Below are positions 1 through 4,719 of a stretch of DNA of 5,404 nt, piece after piece. Each line of letters starts with the position of its first letter. The first letter of the stretch is position 1. A program made the translations under genes and the position numbers. The notes under the pieces were generated by a model. The model saw only the letters and a list, made by a program, of their open reading frames with translations. It did no database searches and had not been told where the DNA came from. Source of the stretch: Opitutia bacterium UBA5964 (GTDB lineage: Bacteria; Verrucomicrobiota; Verrucomicrobiia; Opitutales; Coraliomargaritaceae); contig DJBY01000134.1 of the NCBI GenBank assembly GCA_002430605.1, positions 21,740 through 27,143 on the forward strand, in the 5' to 3' direction.

Positions 1-536
1 ACGAGGTCTTCGACTTGCTCGTAGTAGGCTTTGTAAAGTTCGTCGTAGCTAGTCGCGCGGTATTCTGGACGGTTGACGTCGGGCGAAAGGGAGCAGGTGC
101 GATTGGTCGGTCCAATGGCGCCAGCGACAAAGGTCGGGCGGCCTTGTTCCTCGGAGACGGCATCGGCCACGCGGCGGGCGAGCTTGGCGGACTCGATGTT
201 GATATCGCGCACGCGGTGCTCGAGGCCGTAGTCAGCTTGTGCGATGGTGGTACCAGAAAAGGTGTTGGTCTCGATGATGTCCGCGCCTGCTTCAAGGAAT
301 TGGCGGTGGATGGTCTCGATAATGTCCGGGCGGGTGATGCTGAGCAGGTCGTTGTTGCCCTTCAGGTCGCCTTTGTCGCTGTCGAACGACGCATTGCGGA
401 AATCCTTCTCCTCCAACTTATATTGCTGGATCATGGTACCCATCGCGCCGTCAAGAAAGACGATGCGCTCTGCAAAGAGGTCGGCGAGGAGCTGACCTTT
501 GGCGGTCAGTGGTTTATTGGAAGTATTCTGGCTCAT
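1..536 (-). CDS. metH: MetH, cobalamin-dependent methionine synthase, N-terminal part (runs off the left edge)
   Basis: MetH transfers a methyl group from methyltetrahydrofolate through cobalamin to homocysteine, making methionine in the cytoplasm. Only the first 178 codons of a protein usually near 1,200 residues are present. They cover the start of the homocysteine S-methyltransferase barrel. Visible signatures are LDGAMGTMIQ at about residues 28-37, KGNNDLLSITRPDII at 59-73, GADIIETNTFSGTTIAQADY at 84-103 and GPTNRTCSLSPDVN at 142-155, all typical of the MetH N-terminus. The Cys ligands of the catalytic zinc lie outside the window. The ATG at 536-534 is chosen because it leaves about 27 residues before the LDGAMGT motif, as is usual. 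No Shine-Dalgarno sequence is seen. The gene is divergent from the membrane protein gene at 668, and an inverted repeat lies 15 bp before its start. Confidence 0.96.
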   Translation of the reverse strand, partial: MSQNTSNKPLTAKGQLLADLFAERIVFLDGAMGTMIQQYKLEEKDFRNASFDSDKGDLKGNNDLLSITRPDIIETIHRQFLEAGADIIETNTFSGTTIAQADYGLEHRVRDINIESAKLARRVADAVSEEQGRPTFVAGAIGPTNRTCSLSPDVNRPEYRATSYDELYKAYYEQVEDL

Positions 537-550
537 GAAATATAAGTATC

Positions 551-576
551 AACATATCATTATATATTGATATGTT
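551..576 (-). promoter_or_regulatory. Inverted repeat with embedded -10 hexamer, candidate metH operator/promoter
   Basis: The sequence shows a perfect 9-bp inverted repeat, aacatatca at 551-559 and tgatatgtt at 568-576, with an 8-bp AT-only centre. Read on the minus strand, a consensus TATAAT lies at 564-559, partly inside the repeat. That would put transcription start near 552 and give a leader of about 16 nt before the metH ATG at 536. No good -35 sits at the normal distance; TTGCCA at 583-578 is only 13 bp away. A further TATCA half-site at 547-551 lies in direct orientation. The shape fits a dimeric repressor covering the -10. ArsR-type regulators of the methionine cycle such as SahR are a known precedent, but the identity of any regulator here is inference. 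Confidence 0.5.
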
Positions 577-667
577 ATGGCAAGCTTAGACTATGCATTA
601 TGATTTGCGGCGAATCAGCAAAATAATTGGGTGATGTGGCTCAAACTTAAAATAGTTGCTGGCGTGA
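577..667. other. Remainder of the divergent metH / membrane-protein intergenic region
   Basis: This stretch separates the metH operator from the plus-strand gene. On the plus strand, TAAAAT at 648-653 resembles a -10 hexamer, and TTGGGT at 627-632 is a poor -35 at 15-bp spacing. A start near 660 would leave almost no leader for the ATG at 668 and would favour the ATG at 695. I see no SAM riboswitch: there is no long set of nested helices and no terminator before either gene. Confidence 0.25.
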
Positions 668-1318
668 ATGTCGAGAGTGTGCAGTGATTTGAACATGGAT
701 GTAGATGCACGGATATCAAAAGAATGGCGTCGCCGGATGTTGTTTATGCTTTTCATGGTTTCCACGATTGCGGCGTGGTTTTTGTACGACGGCTATGTGG
801 TATGGCCCAACGAGGCGGAGCGGCATGCCGAATTTGTCGAGATTGAGGAGGCGCTGGTTGAGTCTGGTAAGATTGAAGCAGTGGCGCATCAGGCGCACGA
901 TGCTAAGGTGAATGAATACCTGCGCATCGAGTGGGAGCGCCATGCCAAGCAGGCGGGCTACACGCGCGACATGCCGAAGGAGCGCACTGATGCGTCGATT
1001 CGTGAGCAGCGCATGATCGGTTGGGTGATGATGACTGGTAGTGCTTTGTTTGCGCTGTGGATTGGTTGGAATCACAAACTTCGCGTGCAGGCTGAGGGCG
1101 AAGTGGTGATTGGCACATCTGGGCAACGCGTCGAGTTAGACTCGATTGTTAAGATCGACCGCAAGCAATGGGACAAAAAGGGCATCGCCTACGCGATCTA
1201 CGAGGTCGATGGCAAGCCGCGCCGCCTTACATTGGATGATCACAAATTTTCTGGCTGTGAGGCCATCATTCTTGAGGCTGAGCGCCGGATTAAACAACGA
1301 AACGAGCAGGAATCTTAA
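668..1318 (+). CDS. Two-TM membrane protein of unknown function
   Basis: I do not recognise a named family. The 216-residue product has a short basic N-terminus, a first membrane helix at about 24-46 and a charged, Glu/Lys/His-rich helical segment at about 47-115 that could form a coiled coil. A second membrane helix follows at about 116-135, then a C-terminal globular part at 136-216. The positive-inside rule suggests both ends are cytoplasmic and the middle is periplasmic. The C-terminal part alternates beta-like stretches (EGEVVIG, VELDSIVKIDR, GIAYAIYEVDG, PRRLTLDDHKF) before a final helix, reminiscent of bacterial PH-like domains; that is an inference from pattern. The start is uncertain: ATG 668 or ATG 695 (Met10), neither with a Shine-Dalgarno sequence. 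It lies 49 bp upstream of rsmG in the same direction, so cotranscription is possible. Confidence 0.8.
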   Translation: MSRVCSDLNMDVDARISKEWRRRMLFMLFMVSTIAAWFLYDGYVVWPNEAERHAEFVEIEEALVESGKIEAVAHQAHDAKVNEYLRIEWERHAKQAGYTRDMPKERTDASIREQRMIGWVMMTGSALFALWIGWNHKLRVQAEGEVVIGTSGQRVELDSIVKIDRKQWDKKGIAYAIYEVDGKPRRLTLDDHKFSGCEAIILEAERRIKQRNEQES

Positions 1319-1367
1319 TCGCGCAATCGCTCGACATTCGTTTTCGGGCATCTAGTGCTTGAGTCAT

Positions 1368-2033
1368 ATGAATCATCTCCGCGAACAATTTCCTAATATT
1401 CCTGAAGCGTCCTGGCCGGTGCTAGAGCGCTGGGCGGTGCTGCTGCGTGAGTGGAATGAGAAGATTAACCTGATCTCGCGTAAGGATATTGAACACCTAG
1501 AGGATCGTCACCTTTCGCATTGCCTCGCGATTACCAATCACCTGAAGCTGATGAACGGCACGCGGATCATGGATGTCGGCACGGGCGGTGGCTTTCCTGG
1601 CATCATTATGGCGATCTGCTATCCGCAGGCGCATTTCACTTTGATCGATTCGATTGGTAAGAAGATCACGGTGGTGCAGGATTTGATCGCCCAGCTTGGC
1701 TTAAAAAATGCCGAAGCCAAGCAGATCCGAGCTGAGGAAGTCAGTAAGCAGTTCGATTTCGTCACAGGTCGTGCGGTGAAAAACCTGCCCGAGTTTTTCA
1801 TGTGGATTAAGAACAACGTTCGTCGTGGTGAGAAGAACACAATCCCGAATGGTGTGCTCTACTGGAAGGGCGGCGAAATGGATGACGAGTTGGAAGTGCT
1901 TGGCATTCGCCCGCGCAAAGTCATCAATTTGGAAGAGACGTTTACGGATCCTTATTTTGAGCAGAAATATATCCTACATTTCGATGCCCGCGATGTGCAA
2001 CGCGCTCGCAAGCCGCCGAGAGTGGAGCAGTAA
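1368..2033 (+). CDS. rsmG: RsmG, 16S rRNA (guanine527-N7)-methyltransferase
   Basis: RsmG (GidB) uses S-adenosylmethionine to methylate N7 of G527 in 16S rRNA of the small ribosomal subunit; its loss is known to give low-level streptomycin resistance. The 221-residue product has the usual length. Family features in order are REWNEKINLISRKD at 27-40, the conserved HLSHCLAI near 48-55, the SAM-binding loop MDVGTGGGFPGI at 68-79, the acidic strand end LIDSIGKKITVVQDL at 92-106, AEEV at 122-125 and FVTGRAV at 131-137. The ATG at 1368 is preferred; an in-frame TTG at 1359 would add only three residues. No Shine-Dalgarno sequence is visible. The last ~70 bp recur in degraded form at 2490-2561. Confidence 0.95.
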   Translation: MNHLREQFPNIPEASWPVLERWAVLLREWNEKINLISRKDIEHLEDRHLSHCLAITNHLKLMNGTRIMDVGTGGGFPGIIMAICYPQAHFTLIDSIGKKITVVQDLIAQLGLKNAEAKQIRAEEVSKQFDFVTGRAVKNLPEFFMWIKNNVRRGEKNTIPNGVLYWKGGEMDDELEVLGIRPRKVINLEETFTDPYFEQKYILHFDARDVQRARKPPRVEQ

Positions 2034-2039
2034 TTGCGG
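1966..2039 (+). repeat. Direct repeat copy A (3' end of rsmG)
   Basis: The final codons of rsmG, its stop and the next 6 bases match 2490-2561. The longest exact block is catttcgatgcccgcgatgt (20 bp) at 1977-1996. Further shared blocks are gcaagccg, gagagtggagcagt and attgcgg. Overall identity is roughly 80-85% by eye, with one 2-bp gap. Confidence 0.85.
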
Positions 2040-2124
2040 AACTTTGAAAGTGCTGTGCGCGCTGGTTACTATGCCCTTGAGTGCGAGCCATGGTGTGGCC
2101 TGGCTTGTGAACAACTCTGGCGAA

Positions 2125-2147
2125 GGCGTCCGACAAACGGACACGCC
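2125..2147. terminator. Hairpin between convergent genes, possible weak bidirectional terminator
   Basis: GGCG and TCCG at 2125-2132 pair with CGGA and CGCC at 2138-2147, with a 2-nt bulge (CA) and an ACAAA loop. It sits between the end of rsmG (2033) and the end of the minus-strand gene (2180), so it could serve both. There is no U-tract on either side, so any termination function is uncertain. Confidence 0.3.
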
Positions 2148-2179
2148 ACGTTCTCATGTGCTAGACTTTGAATATTTGC

Positions 2180-2398
2180 TTAGTCGTTTGTCTGTTCACC
2201 CGCGGCGGCACGCTTTCGTGGCAGGCCTAAAACCAGCACGATAAATAAAGGCACGCCGACTAGGAAGCCGAGCAGCGTGCTGCCAGTTAATTCGGCGAGG
2301 CCGAAGCCGGCTAGATAGGCGAGTAGCAGTGCGACTCCAGGGCATAGCCCCTTGCTGCCGCAACCACCTGTCGAACAATTTGTATTTTGGTGAGTCAT
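2180..2398 (-). CDS. Small Cys-containing two-TM membrane protein, unknown function
   Basis: This 72-residue protein is not one I recognise. Its N-terminus carries three cysteines (Cys8, Cys13, Cys19) among glycines, spaced C-x4-C-x5-C. Two hydrophobic helices follow, at about 21-38 and 41-59, then a short basic tail RKRAAAGEQTND. The strong hydrophobicity, the clean hairpin of helices and the positive end at residues 61-63 argue that it is a real membrane protein rather than a chance frame. The Cys pattern could bind a metal or an Fe-S cluster, or form disulfides; this is speculation. It is convergent with rsmG and lies between the rsmG 3' end and its degraded duplicate, so it may have moved with the duplication. 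The ATG at 2398 has only a weak purine run (acgag) upstream; a TAAAAT sequence on the minus strand at 2428-2423 could be a -10. Confidence 0.6.
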   Translation of the reverse strand: MTHQNTNCSTGGCGSKGLCPGVALLLAYLAGFGLAELTGSTLLGFLVGVPLFIVLVLGLPRKRAAAGEQTND

Positions 2399-2489
2399 AC
2401 TCGTTAGAGCGCGAAGGTGCCGATTTTATTTCATGCGCTACACTTTCTGTTGGCTGTCATTGAGGGGTTCGGGCGACTTGCCATCGCTT

Positions 2490-2561
2490 AATATATTGCG
2501 CATTTCGATGCCCGCGATGTACAGGGCGCGCAAGCCGCTGAGAGTGGAGCAGTCATTGCGG
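2490..2561 (+). pseudogene. Degraded duplicate of the rsmG 3' end (direct repeat copy B)
   Basis: This segment repeats the last ~70 bp of rsmG 524 bp downstream. It begins with aatatat, has four mismatches, then a 20-bp exact block at 2501-2520, and then a stretch with a 2-bp deletion and several substitutions. The deletion shifts the frame and the TAA stop of rsmG is TCA here, so no rsmG-like product can be made. After 2561 the similarity becomes weak, apart from a shared ttgagtg (2077 and 2589). It therefore looks like an old, eroding partial duplication. The plus-strand open frame that spans it (2433-2678) has no convincing protein character. Confidence 0.75.
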
Positions 2562-3060
2562 CCGCCCGCTTTAGGCTCGTGCCGTATCTTGAGTGTGCGC
2601 GGCGTCGACCATTTATTTTATCAACGCTACGTTTTTGGTGTTTTTGAATCGGCTTCGCGGCTCGAAAGTAAGCGGTGAGTTGGCTGCTTTAGCGAACTAA
2701 TCGGGTGGGTCTTTTTTATCCATAGTGGTCAATTTAGAAGGATTCTTCTCGATTTAGATATCGAATATAAGTCTGTTGCGAACTTTGGCGTGCGTGGCCT
2801 TCGGGGAGTGAGGCCGCGAAGTGCACTTATCTAAGTGACGTTGGATGTTGTGGCTGATGGCGGGGCTTTGTCTAAGCATTGTTGTTTTAATAAGTATGGG
2901 TGGGGCGCATCGGCGTCTTGGATGGAATCGTGATGAATAAAAGGGTGAGCGGAGTTTTTTGTCTCAAACCAGGCTTATTGTAATTGATAAATGAATACGT
3001 TATTTGATGGAGAATGCATGCGTTAAATTTCTCAAACCCATTAGTATGTTTATTTTTATC
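2562..3060. other. Gene-poor stretch with small inverted repeats
   Basis: I find no credible gene here. The base composition drops from mixed to AT-rich after about 2880. Several short inverted repeats are visible. One is agaag/cttct at 2736-2749. An 8-bp stem with one G-T pair (cgtggcct at 2793-2800, aggccgcg at 2811-2818) is followed at once by a perfect cactta-TC-taagtg at 2824-2837. A looser gagaa/ttctc pair lies at 3010-3014 and 3029-3033. None is followed by a U-tract. The paired hairpins at 2793-2837 could belong to an RNA leader or be remnants of a mobile repeat; I cannot decide. Confidence 0.4.
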
Positions 3061-3185
3061 ATAAATTATAGTGAGTCCTTTTTTTTGAAAAAAGAGCCGC
3101 ACAAATGAAAAATTGGCATGCAGGAAGCTAATAGTGATGCGCTGCAACCATGCAGCGGAAAACAAACAAACAAACAAATAAAATC
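3061..3185 (+). promoter_or_regulatory. AT-rich promoter/leader of the outer-membrane protein gene
   Basis: TATAGT at 3067-3072 is a plausible -10, within a run of A and T, but no good -35 precedes it. The leader would contain a perfect 7-bp stem with an ACCA loop, cgctgca at 3140-3146 and tgcagcg at 3151-3157. Four copies of AAAC (3160-3175) and an A-rich run follow, up to the ATG at 3186. There is no Shine-Dalgarno sequence. An unstructured A-rich tract before the start is a plausible substitute for ribosome loading, as in other Gram-negative lineages with weak Shine-Dalgarno use. Confidence 0.35.
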
Positions 3186-4007
3186 ATGAAATTGAAAAAA
3201 ATATTAACTACTGGAGCAATTTTTTCTGCAGCAGTTCTGAGTGCCCATGCCGAAGAGGTCGTCGAAGTTGCAGCAGAAGAATCGGGTAGCCCGTTCTCCT
3301 TCTCTGTGTCTTTGGATTACAACTCGCATTTCATGTCTTACGGCGCGAATGTATGGGGTGACGAAACTAAGGACATTGGTGATGAGTGGTTGTTTGAACC
3401 ATCATTGGGGATGGACTACGCAATCAACGATACGAGCGGTCTCTACGTAGGCGCTTGGTTTGACATCAATGGTGTTTCCGGTGCAGGCCCTGGTGAAGTT
3501 GGCCCTGACCTCGGTGGTGACACTAAGGAAATGGATCTGTGGATTGGCTACTGGTTCTCGATTGATAAGCTGACTGTGGATTTTACGTTCCAACAATGGT
3601 ATTATGCCGATGAGACTGAGGGAATCTTCGATATCACTCTTTCTTACGACATGATGTTCTCTCCTTACATCAAAGCGCATAATCGTTTTGAAGTGGTAGG
3701 TGATGCTCAGCAAAAGGGCACAATGTTTGAAATCGGTGGCACGCTCTATGAGGGTGAATACGAAGGCCTCGCTTACGGTTTCAATGTAGGTGCTGCTTTC
3801 AGTGTTGATGACTACCATGTCGCCGGTGAAGACGGTTATGCTTACTCTTTTCTTGGAGCGAGTGCTAGCTACGTCGTATATAGCTCCGATAGCCTAGAAG
3901 TCGATCTTCATGGTGGCCTGACTTACTACGATACAGAGAAGGATACTACAGGAAATGCTGAGGACAGCTACTTGACTGCCAACTTTGGTGTCGGCTTCAG
4001 CTTCTAA
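3186..4007 (+). CDS. Outer-membrane beta-barrel protein (putative porin)
   Basis: The 273-residue product starts with a typical Sec signal peptide: basic MKLKK, a hydrophobic core and AHA at 20-22, with cleavage probably before EEVVEV. The rest (about 251 residues) has alternating hydrophobic/polar strands rich in Gly, Tyr, Phe and Trp, for example FSFSVSLDYNSHFMSYG, LYVGAWFDING, MDLWIGYWFSI, LTVDFTFQQWYY and YEGLAYGFNVGAAF. It ends in Phe (ANFGVGFSF), the usual recognition signal for outer-membrane assembly. It is highly acidic, as often seen in marine species. I infer a small pore of about 10-14 strands; the solute is unknown. The ATG at 3186 is chosen over the in-frame ATG at 3150, which would put a polar extension before the signal peptide. 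A strong terminator follows, so it is probably a single-gene unit. Its position before urea genes may hint at a role in urea or amide uptake, but that is inference. Confidence 0.88.
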   Translation: MKLKKILTTGAIFSAAVLSAHAEEVVEVAAEESGSPFSFSVSLDYNSHFMSYGANVWGDETKDIGDEWLFEPSLGMDYAINDTSGLYVGAWFDINGVSGAGPGEVGPDLGGDTKEMDLWIGYWFSIDKLTVDFTFQQWYYADETEGIFDITLSYDMMFSPYIKAHNRFEVVGDAQQKGTMFEIGGTLYEGEYEGLAYGFNVGAAFSVDDYHVAGEDGYAYSFLGASASYVVYSSDSLEVDLHGGLTYYDTEKDTTGNAEDSYLTANFGVGFSF

Positions 4008-4017
4008 TTTTATTTCT

Positions 4018-4050
4018 AGCCCGGCTTCACTGTTGGAGCCGGGCTTTTTT
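4018..4050 (+). terminator. Strong rho-independent terminator after the porin gene
   Basis: A perfect 9-bp GC-rich stem, agcccggct at 4018-4026 and agccgggct at 4037-4045, encloses a 10-nt loop and is followed by five more T after the stem-closing T (4046-4050). It starts 10 bp after the porin stop. There is no T-run on the opposite strand, so it acts in the plus direction only. It should also insulate the downstream urea genes from porin transcription. Confidence 0.93.
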
Positions 4051-4082
4051 AAACTCCATAAGATTTTTACTAACTAAAAAAG

Positions 4083-4403
4083 ATGCTCGCTCGAAAGGGC
4101 GGCGTCCTGTCTGGCGGTCAGCAGCAGTTGGCGATTGGTCGTGCGATTTTGACCAATCCGAAACTGCTGATTCTCGATGAGCCGACCGAGGGCATTCAGC
4201 CTTCGATTATCGACCAAATTGAGGACGCGATCCATATGCTCAAGAAACGTGGTAATCTGAGTATAATCTTGGTTGAGCAATATTTGGATTTTGCTAAAGC
4301 TGCCAGTGATGAATTTTATATTCTAGATCGTGGTAGCGTGGTTCTGTCCGGTCAGTCCGAACAACTGACGTCCGCGGTCATTGATAAGCACCTCACAGTT
4401 TAA
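4083..4403 (+). pseudogene. urtE: Truncated urtE, 3' half of the urea ABC transporter ATPase
   Basis: UrtE is one of two ATPases of the UrtABCDE high-affinity urea importer and is normally about 230 residues. Only the last 106 codons with an ATG are here. They include the ABC signature LSGGQQQ at 9-15, Walker B LLILDEP at 28-34, the UrtE-typical TEGIQPSII at 35-43 and ILVEQYLDFA at 62-71. The Walker A and Q-loop half is absent, so it cannot bind ATP normally. Upstream codons cta-aaa-aag (4074-4082) also fit the family (LKKMLARKGG), but TAA at 4071-4073 closes the frame, so the break is at about 4071-4074. The family as I remember it has four Q after LSGG, whereas here there are three, a possible one-codon loss. 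The frame ends 13 bp before ureA. It is probably a non-functional remnant; an assembly misjoin is the alternative. Confidence 0.85.
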
Positions 4404-4416
4404 TCTTTATTTCTAG

Positions 4417-4719
4417 ATGCATCTAACTCCCCGAGAACAAGATAAGCTCATGATCGTCGTGGCCGCTGATTTGGCGCGTCGCAGGCTCGGCCGTGGCTTA
4501 AAGCTGAACTATCCTGAGTCGATCGCACTCATTTCCTATGAGATCCTCGAAGGGATTCGCGATGGTCAAACCGTAGCGGATTTAATGAGTTTTGGCACCA
4601 CGATTCTGAAGCGCGACGACGTGATGGCAGGCGTGCCAGAAATGATCCATGAAGTGCAAGTCGAGGGCACCTTTCCCGATGGCACCAAACTAGTCACTGT
4701 TCACAATCCGATCCGATGA
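4417..4719 (+). CDS. ureA: UreA, urease gamma subunit
   Basis: UreA is the small structural subunit of nickel urease, which hydrolyses urea to ammonia and carbamate in the cytoplasm. At 100 residues it is full length. It begins MHLTPREQDKLMIVVAADLA and continues with the conserved RRRLGRGLKLNYPESIALIS at 21-40, EGIRDGQTVADLM at 45-57 and MAGVPEMIHEVQVEGTFPDG at 70-89, and it ends VTVHNPIR. The ATG at 4417 gives the normal family N-terminus. There is no Shine-Dalgarno sequence, only an AT-rich run. It follows the urtE remnant by 13 bp, and its TGA overlaps the next ATG (ATGA at 4716-4719), indicating translational coupling to the ureBC fusion. Confidence 0.96.
   Translation: MHLTPREQDKLMIVVAADLARRRLGRGLKLNYPESIALISYEILEGIRDGQTVADLMSFGTTILKRDDVMAGVPEMIHEVQVEGTFPDGTKLVTVHNPIR

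Noticed and set aside
15..545. Plus-strand open frame of 176 codons
   Set aside because: It is the complement of metH, whose frame shows strong family motifs; the plus-strand translation has no recognisable features.
537..667. SAM or cobalamin riboswitch before metH
   Set aside because: The leader implied by the promoter is about 16 nt, and the region lacks the nested helices and conserved boxes of those riboswitches.
716..1126. Minus-strand open frame opposite the membrane protein gene
   Set aside because: Shadow of the plus-strand gene; rich in His/Arg/Leu without domain character.
1825..2244. Plus-strand open frame overlapping the end of rsmG
   Set aside because: Out-of-frame reading of rsmG and the complement of the small membrane protein gene; no coding character.
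2433..2678. 81-codon open frame containing the rsmG remnant
   Set aside because: Its only recognisable stretch, RARKPLRVEQ, comes from the duplicated rsmG tail after a frameshift; the remainder looks like noise.
2887..3177. Minus-strand 96-codon open frame in the AT-rich leader
   Set aside because: Composition follows the AT-rich DNA, there is no start signal, and it ends against the porin leader.
3160..3179. AAAC repeats as a CRISPR-like array
   Set aside because: Units are 4 bp without spacers; this is a short simple-sequence repeat.
3150..3185. ATG at 3150 as the porin start
   Set aside because: It would place twelve polar residues ahead of the signal peptide and lies in the loop of a perfect hairpin; the ATG at 3186 gives a standard signal peptide.
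2034..3185. Insertion sequence or transposase remnant between the rsmG copies and the porin
   Set aside because: No transposase-like frame, no terminal inverted repeats and no target-site duplication could be identified by eye.
3402..3818. Minus-strand open frame inside the porin gene
   Set aside because: Antisense shadow of a clear signal-peptide beta-barrel gene.
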